This document shows positions 10,466 through 19,930 of a stretch of 64,000 nucleotides of DNA, one piece after another; within the stretch, counting starts at the first letter, position 1, and each line of letters starts with the position of its first letter. The notes under the pieces were generated by a model, which did no database searches, had not been told where the DNA came from, and was given only the letters and a program-made list of their open reading frames with translations. Source of the stretch: Rhodoferax potami (GTDB lineage: Bacteria > Pseudomonadota > Gammaproteobacteria > Burkholderiales > Burkholderiaceae_C); NCBI RefSeq assembly GCF_032193805.1, contig NZ_JAVBIK010000001.1, positions 372,001 through 436,000 on the forward strand, written 5' to 3'. Position numbers and translations under genes: made by a program.

Positions 10466-10654
10466 CGCTTATCTCCAAAAATGAGGTGTTGTTGACGCAG
10501 AACTGTTTCACGCACAGGCAGCGGTCTCCGGATAGTGCGTAATTGTGCTTTCAGTGGTCTGACCCGAAATGCATTTTTCGCAATGCATTACCGCAATATG
10601 AAATTTAAAACCACTTCAAGGAAATATTTTTATAGGTGCAGTGCAGCAAACGCA

Positions 10655-10693
10655 TAAAAAAAGGCCCGGAGGTTGCCCGCCGAGCCTTTTTAT
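10655..10693 (-). terminator. Rho-independent terminator of sodB
   Basis: AAAAAGGC-CGG pairs with CCG-GCCTTTTT around one mismatch, with a loop of about 14 nt. On the minus strand the T run follows the stem 12 bp past the sodB stop. The remaining 190 bp up to icd2 is the presumed icd2 leader; it holds two ATGCATT copies 9 bp apart (about 10569-10592) of unknown meaning. Confidence 0.75.
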
Positions 10694-10704
10694 TGCACCA
10701 AAAC

Positions 10705-11286
10705 TCAGGCGAAGTTCGCTGCAGCGAAATCCCAGTTCACCAATTTATCGAGGAAGGTTTCCACGAACTTGGGGCGCATGTTGCGGTAGTCGATGTAGTA
10801 CGCGTGCTCCCACACGTCCACGGTCAACAAAGCCTTGTCAGCGGTTGTCAAAGGGGTACCTGCAGCGCCGGTGTTGACGATGTCGACGGAACCGTCAGCC
10901 TTCTTGACCAACCATGTCCATCCGGAACCAAAGTTGCCGACTGCCGACTTGACGAAGGCTTCCTTGAAGGCCGCGTAAGAACCCCATTTCGCATTGATGG
11001 CATCAGCCAAAGCACCAGTCGGCTCGCCGCCGCCTTGTGGCTTCATGCAGTTCCAGAAAAAGGTGTGGTTCCAGATCTGGGCTGCGTTGTTGTACACCCC
11101 ACCGCTAGACTTTTTGATGATTTCTTCGAGCGTCATGCTCTCGAACTCTGTGCCCTTTTGCAGGTTGTTCAGGTTCACCACATAAGCGTTGTGATGCTTG
11201 CCATGGTGAAACTCCAGAGTTTCCTGGGAGTATGCAGGGGCCAATGCATCAATGGCGTAGGGCAGCGCGGGCAGGGTATGTTCCAT
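10705..11286 (-). CDS. sodB: Superoxide dismutase, iron type
   Basis: 193 residues. It starts [17 protein letters not shown]. Metal ligands are His in [12 protein letters not shown], His in [14 protein letters not shown], and Asp and His in [13 protein letters not shown]. The [11 protein letters not shown] and GSGWTWLV patterns favour Fe over Mn. It is a cytoplasmic dimer that removes superoxide. The gene is 46 bp downstream of xseA on the same strand and ends in its own terminator. Confidence 0.95.
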   Translation of the reverse strand: MEHTLPALPYAIDALAPAYSQETLEFHHGKHHNAYVVNLNNLQKGTEFESMTLEEIIKKSSGGVYNNAAQIWNHTFFWNCMKPQGGGEPTGALADAINAKWGSYAAFKEAFVKSAVGNFGSGWTWLVKKADGSVDIVNTGAAGTPLTTADKALLTVDVWEHAYYIDYRNMRPKFVETFLDKLVNWDFAAANFA

Positions 11287-11332
11287 GAGATCCTCGTAGT
11301 GGGTGGGTTGTTAACAAAACTTATTGTAGAAA

Positions 11333-12634
11333 CTAATTTTCGTGGACTGCGTGTACGGCCATATCAACCGTACCGTCTGCGAGGGTGGCCGTAATCACAT
11401 CCCCGGGCCCGGCTTGTCGAACCGAGATCACCGTGGCGCCTTGGGCATCCGCAAGCCAAGCGTAGCCCCGTTGCAGCACCAAAGTGGGGTCAAGTAGCCG
11501 AAGTCTCAGGGCGGATTGATCCAAGCGCTCATGCGCTTGCCGCCCCAAGGTGTGAACCCCATCTGAAAATTTAAGCGCCGATGCCTCGTGCTGGCGGCGG
11601 GCCTCCAGCAAGTGGGCTTGTTGAGCCACCTGGAGCTGATGCGCAACCTGATGCAGCCGCAGTGAGTGCCCGACCACCACCCCAGATGGGCGACCAGCTC
11701 TGGTGGCAACGCGGTCCAAGCGCTGCGCCTGGGTATCCAACTGACGCTGGACAGCGGCACTCAAACGCTCTTGCATCAAATCGATAGCAGCCAAGCAGGT
11801 TGTAGTGGTTGTCGCTACCAATTCAGCAGCGGCGGTAGGCGTCGGGGCGCGAACATCCGCCACAAAATCTGCAATCGTGAAGTCGGTCTCATGCCCGACG
11901 CCAGACACTACCGGAATCGGCGACTCACTCAACGCAATGGCCAGTGCCTCGTCATTGAATGCCCACAGGTCCTCCATAGAACCGCCGCCGCGCACCAACA
12001 AAATCACATCCAAGGGGGTGCCTGCGCCATCCATGTCAGCGGAGCGGGCCAACAAGGCTTGCAAAGCGCGGATGAGCTCGGCCGGCGCATTACCACCCTG
12101 TACCGAAGCAGGAGCCAGCACCACTGGAATGTGCGGCACACGGCGGCGCAGCGCAGTGGCAACATCATGCAGTGCAGCCGCCCCCAAAGACGTAATCAGG
12201 CCTATTCCGCGGGGCATCAGGGGAAGCGCTCTTTTGCGCTCCTGCGCAAAGAGGCCGCGGGATTCAAGCCGATTTTTGAGACGAACAAACTCTTCAAATA
12301 GATTGCCCTGCCCTTGCTTGCGCATGCTCTCCACAATCAGCTGCAGATCTCCGCGCGGGCCATAAATATCCAAGCGCCCCGACACCTCCACCAACTCGCC
12401 GTCACGGGGAGCAAAGTCCAGCTGAGAGGCCGCGCGCTTAAACATGGCACACCGGATCTGGGCATCTTGGTCTTTGAGCGAAAAGTAACAATGGCCGCTA
12501 GCAGCCTTGGAAAAGCCAGACAGCTCGCCAGTCACCCGCACGGGGTTGAAACGGGCATTCAGGGTGTCTGCCAGCGCACGGCAGAGCGCGTCTACCCGCC
12601 AGACGCGGGGCGCTGCCTCGTCATGGTTGATCAT
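11333..12634 (-). CDS. xseA: Exodeoxyribonuclease VII large subunit
   Basis: 433 residues. An N-terminal OB fold (PVRVTGELSGFSKAASGHCYFSLKD) is followed by the catalytic XseA domain with PRGIGLITSLGAAALHDV, GNAPAELIRAL, DVILLVRGGGSMEDLWAFNDE and PVVSGVGHETDFTIADFVAD(V)RAPTPTAAAE. A coiled-coil region and C-terminal barrel (LQRGYAWL) complete it. It degrades single-stranded DNA with XseB, which is not encoded nearby. ATG 12634 (MINHDEAAP) is preferred over the in-frame start at 12661. Confidence 0.95.
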   Translation of the reverse strand: MINHDEAAPRVWRVDALCRALADTLNARFNPVRVTGELSGFSKAASGHCYFSLKDQDAQIRCAMFKRAASQLDFAPRDGELVEVSGRLDIYGPRGDLQLIVESMRKQGQGNLFEEFVRLKNRLESRGLFAQERKRALPLMPRGIGLITSLGAAALHDVATALRRRVPHIPVVLAPASVQGGNAPAELIRALQALLARSADMDGAGTPLDVILLVRGGGSMEDLWAFNDEALAIALSESPIPVVSGVGHETDFTIADFVADVRAPTPTAAAELVATTTTTCLAAIDLMQERLSAAVQRQLDTQAQRLDRVATRAGRPSGVVVGHSLRLHQVAHQLQVAQQAHLLEARRQHEASALKFSDGVHTLGRQAHERLDQSALRLRLLDPTLVLQRGYAWLADAQGATVISVRQAGPGDVITATLADGTVDMAVHAVHEN

Positions 12635-12842
12635 GGGGCTGTCCGGCTTGCAATGCTGCAAACACTGCCAAAAATTGCGGGGAAATCATGCGGTTTCAAA
12701 TCCTTTGGGGCGGAGTATGCCTCTTGCAAACGCCCCACGCGGGGCTAACGGTTTGAAACGATTCCAGAGACGCCCGCGCGCCACTGGGTAACCGGCAGTG
12801 GGCCATAATCCCCCAGCTTTTTAACTGCGCGGAGATCTGCAT

Positions 12843-13469
12843 TTGTTTTCCATCATCCAAGCCGCCGGCTGGCCCATCTGGCCCCTGATTGCATGCTCCA
12901 TTGTGGCTCTGGCCATTGTTATTGAGCGGTTTATCAGCCTCAAGACCGCCAAAGTGGCGCCACCCCGCCTGCTGGATGAAGTCTTGAGCGTGACCAAAAG
13001 CACGGTCCCCGGCCCCGATGTGGTTGCGCAGCTCGAAAAGAACTCTGCGCTGGGGCAGGTTTTGGCCTCCGGACTGCGTGCTGTGAACGCAAACCCGCAT
13101 TGCACCGAAGATGATCTTCGCGCCACGATGGAAGGCAGCGGTCGCCTGGTTGCCCAACGGCTCGAACAATACTTAAGCGCATTGGGCACCATCGCCTCAG
13201 CCGCGCCCATGTTGGGCTTGTTTGGCACCGTGGTCGGCATGATTGAAATCTTTGGCTCCCAAGCCCCCGGCAGCACAGGCGGAGGCAACCCGGCACAACT
13301 GGCCCACGGCATCTCTATTGCGCTGTACAACACGGCCTTCGGCTTGGTGGTCGCCATCCCCGCTTTGATTTTTTGGCGCTACTTCCGGGGCCGGGTCGAC
13401 GCCTATCTGCTGACACTAGAGCTGAGCTCTGAGCATCTGGTGCGCCACCTCAAAGCACTGCGCAAGTGA
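12843..13469 (+). CDS. exbB: MotA/TolQ/ExbB proton channel family protein (ExbB-like)
   Basis: 208 residues with three membrane segments: one at about residues 10-28, then a pair in the second half (SAAPMLGLFGTVVGMIEIFG and ISIALYNTAFGLVVAIPALIFW). The conserved family core LGLFGTVVGMI is intact. The start is TTG 12843, placed 8 nt after GGAG; no ATG serves the frame. With ExbD it forms an energy transducer fed by the proton motive force. Here it leads the lpxK-kdsB operon instead of sitting beside tonB, as in other betaproteobacteria. Confidence 0.9.
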   Translation: MFSIIQAAGWPIWPLIACSIVALAIVIERFISLKTAKVAPPRLLDEVLSVTKSTVPGPDVVAQLEKNSALGQVLASGLRAVNANPHCTEDDLRATMEGSGRLVAQRLEQYLSALGTIASAAPMLGLFGTVVGMIEIFGSQAPGSTGGGNPAQLAHGISIALYNTAFGLVVAIPALIFWRYFRGRVDAYLLTLELSSEHLVRHLKALRK

Positions 13470-13483
13470 AGAAGGACGCATCC

Positions 13484-13909
13484 ATGAACTTCCGGCGCCG
13501 CCATCAGGAAGAGCCTGAGATCAACCTGATCCCCTTCATTGACGTGTTGTTGGTGATCCTTATTTTCTTGATGTTGTCGACCACCTACAGCAAGTTCACC
13601 GAGCTCCAACTCAAGCTGCCGGTCGCGGATGCGGATGCGCAGCGCGATTACCCCAAAGAACTGATCGTAGCGGTCAGCGCAGATGGCGCCTACAGCATCA
13701 ACAAACAGGTGGTAGCAGGCCGCAGCACAGAGGCCCTCTCCATGGCCCTCATCGAGAATGCAAAGGCGGGCAAAGACACCGTCATCATCATCAGTGCAGA
13801 TGCAAGTGCACGGCACCAAGCCGTGGTGACTGTCATGGAAGCCGCCCGCCGCTCGGGAATGAATCAAATCACCTTCGCGACCCAGTCCTCCGGAAACGGT
13901 GGCAAATAA
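13484..13909 (+). CDS. exbD: Biopolymer transport protein ExbD/TolR family
   Basis: 141 residues with one membrane segment containing the functional Asp in INLIPFIDVLLVILIFLML, and a periplasmic domain ending in IISADASARHQAVVTVMEAAR, typical of ExbD/TolR. It is the partner of the ExbB-like protein just upstream. ATG 13484 follows AAGGA; the in-frame GTG at 13466 overlaps the exbB stop and is less likely. A separate tolQR pair is present at 60.8 kb. Confidence 0.9.
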   Translation: MNFRRRHQEEPEINLIPFIDVLLVILIFLMLSTTYSKFTELQLKLPVADADAQRDYPKELIVAVSADGAYSINKQVVAGRSTEALSMALIENAKAGKDTVIIISADASARHQAVVTVMEAARRSGMNQITFATQSSGNGGK

Positions 13910-13912
13910 ACC

Positions 13913-14968
13913 ATGCTGCCCGCAGTCCAGGCGGCCATCACCCGGGCCTGGGTTTCCGGTGGATGGGTGCGTGGGGCCCTGACCCCTATCTCCCTGATTT
14001 ATGGCGCTCTCACGGGCCTGCAACGCGCCGCCTACCGCGCAGGACTGCTCCAGAGCAGCGCGCTGCCCGTCCCGGTGATCGTGGTGGGTAACGTGATTGT
14101 GGGTGGCGCAGGCAAAACCCCCACCGTGCTCGGAGTGGTAGCCCACCTGCTGGCGCAAGGGCACCGGCCCGGCATTGTTTCGCGGGGCTATGGCGGAAGC
14201 CATCAGGAGCCAACGCCTGTCACCCAAGACAGCCCGGCCGCGCTCGTGGGCGACGAGCCTTTGCTGATGCACCGCAAAAGCGGCGTGCCAGTGGTGGTGG
14301 GCCGCGATCGCGTGGCGGCCGGGCGCCGCTTGCTCGACCTGTACCCCGGCACAACCCACATCGTGTGTGACGACGGATTGCAGCATTACCGCCTGCGCCG
14401 GGATATCGAGATCTGCGTATTTGATGCCCGCGGCCTCGGAAACGGTGGCCTGTTGCCAGCGGGCCCGCTACGCCAAGCCTGGCCACGCGCGCTGGTAGCT
14501 ACTGCAGGTCAAGCCGAGAGCCGGACATTGACGCTCCATACCGGCACCAACACCCTGCCGGGTTTTTTGGCCCAGCGGTCTTTGGCGACCACGGCCATCA
14601 ACGCCGCCGGGCAGACAATGCCCCTGACTACGCTACAGCACAGTCAGCTGCCGTTGCATGCGGTGGCAGGCATTGCACAACCCGAGATTTTTTTCAGCAT
14701 GCTGCGCGCCCAAGGGCTCACGCTGGCAAGTACCGACGCTCTGCCGGATCACTATGATTTTCATAGCTGCTCGCGCAATGAATACGGGGGTAAAGTGCTT
14801 ATTTGCACAGAAAAAGACGCCACCAAACTCTGGCAGCACTGGCCGGACGCATGGTCAGTCCCGCTGATTCAAACCCTGCCTCCTGATTTTCTGGCTGCGC
14901 TGGACACAGCGCTCCAAGACATGACCCACGCCTCGGTATCATTCCCCCATGGACACACGACTCATTGA
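13913..14968 (+). CDS. lpxK: Tetraacyldisaccharide 4'-kinase (lipid A synthesis)
   Basis: 351 residues. The Walker-type P-loop [14 protein letters not shown] is near residue 60, followed by [29 protein letters not shown] and the C-terminal [12 protein letters not shown]. LpxK phosphorylates the lipid A disaccharide at the inner membrane. Codons for the stretch just before LICTEKDA (about residues 280-300) coincide with a copy of the GCTAT/ATAGC repeat, and this stretch ([10 protein letters not shown]) differs from what I expect for LpxK. The 3' end overlaps the next gene by 20 bp. Confidence 0.95.
   Translation: MLPAVQAAITRAWVSGGWVRGALTPISLIYGALTGLQRAAYRAGLLQSSALPVPVIVVGNVIVGGAGKTPTVLGVVAHLLAQGHRPGIVSRGYGGSHQEPTPVTQDSPAALVGDEPLLMHRKSGVPVVVGRDRVAAGRRLLDLYPGTTHIVCDDGLQHYRLRRDIEICVFDARGLGNGGLLPAGPLRQAWPRALVATAGQAESRTLTLHTGTNTLPGFLAQRSLATTAINAAGQTMPLTTLQHSQLPLHAVAGIAQPEIFFSMLRAQGLTLASTDALPDHYDFHSCSRNEYGGKVLICTEKDATKLWQHWPDAWSVPLIQTLPPDFLAALDTALQDMTHASVSFPHGHTTH
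14751..14808 (+). repeat. GCTAT/ATAGC palindromic element, copy B (inside lpxK)
   Basis: ACTATGATTTTCATAG (stem CTATGA/TCATAG), CTGCTCGCGCAATGAATAC, GGGGGTAAAGTGC and TTATTTGC. The downstream half resembles the intergenic copies. It encodes about 18 residues of LpxK. Confidence 0.65.
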
Positions 14969-15131
14969 ACTACTGGTTTGCCCCGTCACCAAAGGGCCCC
15001 TCGAATTCGACCGCGATAAGCAAGAGCTGATTTCCCGGAGCGCTCGCCTTGCCTACCCCGTGCGGGACGGCATTCCGGTGTTGCTGGAGAACGAAGCTCG
15101 GGTATTGAGCGACGCAGAACTGGAGGGGTGA
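14949..15131 (+). CDS. Trm112 family / YcaR-like small protein
   Basis: 60 residues. [21 protein letters not shown] and [18 protein letters not shown] are diagnostic of the Trm112/UPF0434 family. One CP-type motif (LVCP) remains, without a full zinc knuckle. In many proteobacteria it lies between lpxK and kdsB, as here. It overlaps lpxK by 20 bp and is followed at once by kdsB, so it is co-translated. Its molecular role in bacteria is unsettled. Confidence 0.92.
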   Translation: MDTRLIELLVCPVTKGPLEFDRDKQELISRSARLAYPVRDGIPVLLENEARVLSDAELEG

Positions 15132-15132
15132 T

Positions 15133-15897
15133 ATGGTCTACACAGTGCTGATCCCGGCGCGTCTGGCTTCCACCCGTCTGCCCAACAAACCCTTGGTAGA
15201 CATCGGCGGGCTACCGATGGTGGTCCGCGTTGCGGAAAGGGTAAAGGCCGGGTTATCGGCCGACGTGCGCGTGGTCGTTGCGGCTGACGACGCCAGCATC
15301 CTGAGTGCCTGCCAAGCGCATGGCATAGAGTGCCTGCTCACCCGAGTGGACCACCCCTCGGGCAGTGACCGTCTCGCAGAAGCCTGCAGCCTCTTGGGTC
15401 TGGCGGATGACGATATTGTGGTCAATGTGCAAGGAGATGAGCCCCTGATTGACACCTCGCTGGTGTCTGCGGTTGCGAGCCTGCTGGAAACCCACCCAGT
15501 TGCCACGATGGGCACCGCCGCACATCCCATCCAAGAAGTGGCGGACTTTACGAACCCCAATGTGGTCAAAGTGGTCACCGATGCCGCCGGATTGGCAATG
15601 TACTTCAGCCGCGCACCTATCGCCTGGTGGCGGGATGGATTTGCCCAAGGCATCCACACATTGCCCGACCCGGCGCCGCTGCGCCACGTCGGAATCTACT
15701 CTTACCGGGTAGGCTTCTTGCGGACCTTCCCTTCCCTGCCGCAAGCCCCCATAGAGGTCACCGAGGCCCTGGAGCAGCTCCGCGCCATGTGGCATGGTCA
15801 CCGCATCGCGGTGCATGTCAGCCAGACAGCGCCAGGCCCCGGTGTTGACACCCCGGAAGACCTTGAACGCGTGAGACGCATCATCCTCGCCAACTGA
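15133..15897 (+). CDS. kdsB: 3-deoxy-manno-octulosonate cytidylyltransferase
   Basis: 254 residues. The nucleotidyltransferase N-terminus [17 protein letters not shown] is intact, with [21 protein letters not shown] (metal-binding Asp) and [12 protein letters not shown]. It activates Kdo as CMP-Kdo for the LPS inner core. The start codon lies one base after the preceding stop, with GGAGGGG as ribosome site. It closes the exbB-exbD-lpxK-Trm112-kdsB unit. Confidence 0.96.
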   Translation: MVYTVLIPARLASTRLPNKPLVDIGGLPMVVRVAERVKAGLSADVRVVVAADDASILSACQAHGIECLLTRVDHPSGSDRLAEACSLLGLADDDIVVNVQGDEPLIDTSLVSAVASLLETHPVATMGTAAHPIQEVADFTNPNVVKVVTDAAGLAMYFSRAPIAWWRDGFAQGIHTLPDPAPLRHVGIYSYRVGFLRTFPSLPQAPIEVTEALEQLRAMWHGHRIAVHVSQTAPGPGVDTPEDLERVRRIILAN

Positions 15898-15939
15898 CCG
15901 CCTGATACTGTGGCGCGCTGTAAGTTCCGCACCGGTTAG

Positions 15940-16695
<756 letters not shown>

Positions 16696-16712
16696 GGGCC
16701 GCAAACCTCACG

Positions 16713-16738
16713 AAAAAGCCGCTTCAGCGGCTTTTTTT
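16713..16738. terminator. Bidirectional rho-independent terminator
   Basis: AAAAAGCCGC-TTCA-GCGGCTTTTT, a compact perfect stem with a TTCA loop and T/A runs on both sides. It separates adk from the convergent asparaginase gene. Confidence 0.9.
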
Positions 16739-17714
16739 ACGCCAGTAAGTCGCACATTAATTGCACGCGCGCCTTCACCGCAGAGAGCCCTGGGTAGACG
16801 CGCAAGCCAGTGCCCGGCGCTTCGCTGCGCACCACGCCCCCCCTCGCACATCGACTGGCTAGCACAACCTGCACGCCTAAACCTGCAGCGCGCACCAGAG
16901 CGGCCTGTAGGGCCTCGTTCACGGTTCCGTTACCAGTTCCCGCCACCACCAAGCCTGCCAAGGGCACTGGATCGCTGTCACGGGCATTCAGCACCGCTTG
17001 GATCACGTGCGCGCCGGCACCTGCGTAGTTCATCACCACCTCCACTCGGGGGGGAGTGGCATCAACCCACTCAGGCAAACGCTGAGCCAGCATGCTGGAC
17101 GAAGTATCAGACGCGAAAGTCCAACGTACGGCGCCCTCCTCCACCCATCCCAGGGGACCTGCATCGCCTGAATCAAAGGCATCGACGCGGTAGGTGTGCG
17201 CTTTTTGTACGTGTTGGGCCGCATGCACAGCTCCCGCACACACGACCATCACCCCCCTGGCCGCGGGATGAAGGGCGACAGACACCGCATCCAAGACGTT
17301 CTGCGGCCCATCGGGTGTCAAGGCGCTGGCCGGGCGCATGGCACACGTCAGCACCACGGGCTTGCCATTAAGGCAATTGGCCAGCGCGAGTTGCAAAAAG
17401 TACGCCGTCTCCTCGATCGTATCGGTGCCATGGGTAATGACAATGCCCGCCACCTCTTCGTCTTGAAGGTTGCGATGGCAAGCATGGACCAGTGATTGCC
17501 AAACACTCCAGTCCATATCCTTGCTATCGACTTGCGCAATCTGTTCGCTGCCCAACGCGGCCCCTTGGAGTCGCTCAGGCATACCGGCAATCGCAGCCAA
17601 GATATCTGCCACAGGAACCTCACCGGCGCGGTACCCCACGTTATCGGCCGCATTGCCGGCCCGCCCTGCAATCGTTCCACCTGTTCCCAAAAAAACGACT
17701 CGCTTTGTTGCCAT
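16737..17714 (-). CDS. L-asparaginase family protein
   Basis: 325 residues. The N-terminal catalytic Thr lies in FLGTGGTIAGRAG, and the second catalytic set in VITHGTDTIEETAYFL. VDSKDMDWSVW and VLTCAMRPASALTPDGPQN are further asparaginase blocks. There is no signal peptide, so it is probably the cytoplasmic type hydrolysing Asn to Asp and ammonia. ATG 17714 (MATKRVVFLGT) is chosen; the frame upstream to 17972 runs through the lexA promoter. The gene is divergent from lexA, with two SOS boxes 29-63 bp ahead of its start. Confidence 0.92.
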   Translation of the reverse strand: MATKRVVFLGTGGTIAGRAGNAADNVGYRAGEVPVADILAAIAGMPERLQGAALGSEQIAQVDSKDMDWSVWQSLVHACHRNLQDEEVAGIVITHGTDTIEETAYFLQLALANCLNGKPVVLTCAMRPASALTPDGPQNVLDAVSVALHPAARGVMVVCAGAVHAAQHVQKAHTYRVDAFDSGDAGPLGWVEEGAVRWTFASDTSSSMLAQRLPEWVDATPPRVEVVMNYAGAGAHVIQAVLNARDSDPVPLAGLVVAGTGNGTVNEALQAALVRAAGLGVQVVLASRCARGGVVRSEAPGTGLRVYPGLSAVKARVQLMCDLLA

Positions 17715-17742
17715 TTCCACTGCCCTTGCCAAATTCAAAAAA

Positions 17743-17777
17743 CTGGTTGAAAATACAGTTACTGGATAAGAAAACAG
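17743..17777. promoter_or_regulatory. Two tandem SOS boxes (LexA operators)
   Basis: Two CTG-N10-CAG sites, CTGGTTGAAAATACAG (17743-17758) and CTGGATAAGAAAACAG (17762-17777), are separated by 3 bp, i.e. 19 bp start to start. They lie 42-77 bp before the lexA ATG, where autoregulatory boxes are found in other species. The divergent asparaginase start is at 17714, so LexA may also affect that gene. Confidence 0.9.
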
Positions 17778-17819
17778 TGTGTATGCACACACAGCCTCTA
17801 CAGTTACCAAGGAGTCAGT

Positions 17820-18494
17820 ATGCTCGAAAGTCCTAAACTCACAGCCCGGCAACAACAGATTTTTGATCTGATTCAAAGTGCCATTGCGCGTACAGGCGCG
17901 CCACCCACACGGGCAGAAATCGCCAGTGAATTGGGCTTCAAGTCTGCCAACGCAGCGGAAGAGCATCTGCAAGCCTTGGCCCGCAAAGGGGTGATCGAGC
18001 TGGTGAGCGGCACCTCCCGCGGGATTCGCCTCAAAAGCGACGCCCTACGGTCTATCCAAGAGTCACGCATCAAGCAGTTCTCTCTCCCCTTACCTGGTCT
18101 GACCCAGCTAGCCCTGCCCTTGGTCGGGCGCGTTGCCGCAGGCTCACCGATCCTGGCGCAGGAACACGTGGACCAAACCTATTACGTAGAAAACAGCCTC
18201 TTTCAGCGGCAACCGGATTACTTGCTGAAAGTGCGCGGTATGTCGATGCGCGATGCCGGCATCATGGATGGGGACCTACTGGCGGTCCAGGCGACCAAAG
18301 ATGCAAAAAATGGTCAGATCATCGTGGCCCGCTTGGGCGAAGAAGTCACCGTCAAGCGCTTTCGCCGCAACAAGCACCTGATCGAGTTGCATGCAGAGAA
18401 CCCGGATTACCAGACCATCGTGGTGGAGCCTGGTGAGCCTTTCGAAGTCGAAGGTCTTGCCGTTGGCCTGATTCGTAACACGATGTTGATGTGA
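17820..18494 (+). CDS. lexA: LexA repressor / SOS autoprotease
   Basis: 224 residues. The N-terminal winged helix has [25 protein letters not shown]. The cleavage site is Ala-Gly in GRVAAGSPI (about residue 107), the catalytic Ser in [12 protein letters not shown] and the catalytic Lys in EVTVKRF. RecA filaments trigger self-cleavage and induce DNA repair genes. AAGGAG precedes the ATG. It is controlled by its own tandem boxes. Confidence 0.97.
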   Translation: MLESPKLTARQQQIFDLIQSAIARTGAPPTRAEIASELGFKSANAAEEHLQALARKGVIELVSGTSRGIRLKSDALRSIQESRIKQFSLPLPGLTQLALPLVGRVAAGSPILAQEHVDQTYYVENSLFQRQPDYLLKVRGMSMRDAGIMDGDLLAVQATKDAKNGQIIVARLGEEVTVKRFRRNKHLIELHAENPDYQTIVVEPGEPFEVEGLAVGLIRNTMLM

Positions 18495-18507
18495 ACAGGA
18501 GCACCGT

Positions 18508-18837
18508 ATGACCATTAGCACGCTTGCACTCAGTCTCCTGAGCCAATGGGCTCCGAATCACTGGTTTTCTGCCCCTTCCACGTCACACTGCATTACCCGC
18601 ACAAGACGCCCCTTCGCGGCGTCATCCAAGGTTGCCAACGCTATCAATTCGATAGCATCCACCGCAACCGTAGCGTGCGCCAGGGCCCCAAAACCAGTAC
18701 AAACCAGACCATTGCGGATCGTGCGATTGGTCGAGCAAGGTCAACCAACAGCGCACGTCGGAAGAATGGTGATTTCGGGACGCATGGCAGACGTGTGCGC
18801 CGAACTAGATCGGCTTGCAGCCGCTGAAGCTCCATAG
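18508..18837 (+). CDS. Conserved hypothetical protein after lexA
   Basis: 109 residues with no recognised domain. The C-terminal third (IVRLVEQGQPTAHVGRMVISGRMADVCAELDRLAAAEA) looks constrained and ends in a helix; the N-terminal half is low in recognisable structure. ACAGGAGCACC gives a good ribosome site 13 bp after lexA, suggesting co-transcription. About 50 bp in the middle (18640-18689, translated AINSIASTATVACARAP) are a copy of the GCTAT/ATAGC repeat, so part of the protein may derive from an inserted element. A competing frame (18546-18827) is rejected. Confidence 0.65.
   Translation: MTISTLALSLLSQWAPNHWFSAPSTSHCITRTRRPFAASSKVANAINSIASTATVACARAPKPVQTRPLRIVRLVEQGQPTAHVGRMVISGRMADVCAELDRLAAAEAP
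18640..18689 (+). repeat. GCTAT/ATAGC palindromic element, copy A
   Basis: GCTAT-caattcG-ATAGC stem, then ATCCACCGCA, a TAGCGTGCGC block and AGGGCC. It lies inside the small gene after lexA. Confidence 0.7.
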
Positions 18838-18892
18838 ATTACACGTTCAGCCGAGCGACTTGGTGGCGTGTCAACAAGGCACAATGTTGGGT

Positions 18893-19900
18893 ATGAACAT
18901 TGTGATTCTTGACGATTACCAAGATGCGGTTCGCAAATTGGATTGCGCTGCCAAGCTGGATGCCTATCAAGCAAAGGTTTACACCAACACCGTCAAAGGA
19001 ATTGGCCAGCTCTCAGTACGCCTCAAGGATGCGGATGTCATTGTTCTGGTGAGAGAACGCACCCAGATCACGCGTGCCCTGGTGGAGAAACTGCCTAGGC
19101 TGAAGCTCATTGCCCAAACGGGCCGCGTAGGCGCGCACATCGATGTCCAAGCTTGCACTGAGAGAGGCATCGCTGTATGCGAGGGTTTAGGCTCGCCCGT
19201 TGCCCCTGCCGAGTTGACTTGGGCCTTGATCATGGCCTCGATGCGGCGCCTGCCTCAGTACATCGGTAACCTCAAACATGGCGCGTGGCAACAATCGGGG
19301 CTCAAGGCCGGATCGATGCCGCCGAACTTTGGGCTCGGAAACGTATTGCGCGGCAAGACCTTGGGAATTTGGGGCTACGGGCGAATCGGCCAACTGGTCG
19401 CCGACTTCGGCAAAGCGTTTGGAATGCAAGTGAGCGTCTGGGGAAGCCAAGAGTCTCGAGACAAGGCTGTTCAAAATGGTTACGCAGCTGCACCAGATAA
19501 AGAGTCGTTCTTTGCCAGCAGCGACGTCTTGTCTATTCACCTCCGGCTATCTGATGCGACTCGGAACATCGTCACAGCGTCAGACTTGGCGAACATGAAA
19601 CCCACCGCACTGTTTGTGAACACCTCAAGGGCTGAGCTGATTGAAACTGATGCGCTCATTGGTGCGCTGAATCGAGGACGTCCCGGCCTGGCGGCGGTCG
19701 ATGTTTTTGAAGCGGAACCCATTCTTCAGGGCCACGCCTTGCTTCGTCTGGAAAACTGCATCTGTACCCCCCACATCGGGTATGTGGAGCAAGACAGCTA
19801 CGAAATGTATTTCAGTGCGGCTTTTGACAATGTCATCAACTACATCAAAGGCACACCCAGCAATATCGTCAACCCGGGCGCCCTTCAAGTCCGACGCTAG
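18893..19900 (+). CDS. D-2-hydroxyacid dehydrogenase family protein
   Basis: 335 residues. The N-terminal and C-terminal substrate lobes flank a Rossmann NAD domain with GIWGYGRIGQLVADFGKAFGM. The catalytic set is Arg in VNTSRAELI, Glu in FEAEPIL and His in CTPHIGYVE. The family covers phosphoglycerate, glyoxylate and similar dehydrogenases; the substrate cannot be assigned, as SerA would carry an ACT domain and this lacks it. ATG 18893 begins the first beta strand (MNIVILDDY); ATG 18884 is possible. Confidence 0.88.
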   Translation: MNIVILDDYQDAVRKLDCAAKLDAYQAKVYTNTVKGIGQLSVRLKDADVIVLVRERTQITRALVEKLPRLKLIAQTGRVGAHIDVQACTERGIAVCEGLGSPVAPAELTWALIMASMRRLPQYIGNLKHGAWQQSGLKAGSMPPNFGLGNVLRGKTLGIWGYGRIGQLVADFGKAFGMQVSVWGSQESRDKAVQNGYAAAPDKESFFASSDVLSIHLRLSDATRNIVTASDLANMKPTALFVNTSRAELIETDALIGALNRGRPGLAAVDVFEAEPILQGHALLRLENCICTPHIGYVEQDSYEMYFSAAFDNVINYIKGTPSNIVNPGALQVRR

Positions 19901-19930
19901 ATACCACCCCTCACGACCGGGAGAGGGAAA

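Noticed and set aside
11776..11820. GATAGCAGC-like match in xseA to the palindromic element
   Set aside because: No left stem half and no GCGCA block; the residues fit a normal XseA.
17519..17560. GCTATCGACTTGCGCAAT in the asparaginase gene resembling the element
   Set aside because: It encodes the conserved EQIAQVDSKDMDW region and lacks the inverted ATAGC, so it is chance.
18546..18827. Alternative 93-residue ORF overlapping the gene after lexA
   Set aside because: Very Arg/Ser rich, no ribosome site; the 18508 frame has a good site and a constrained C-terminus.
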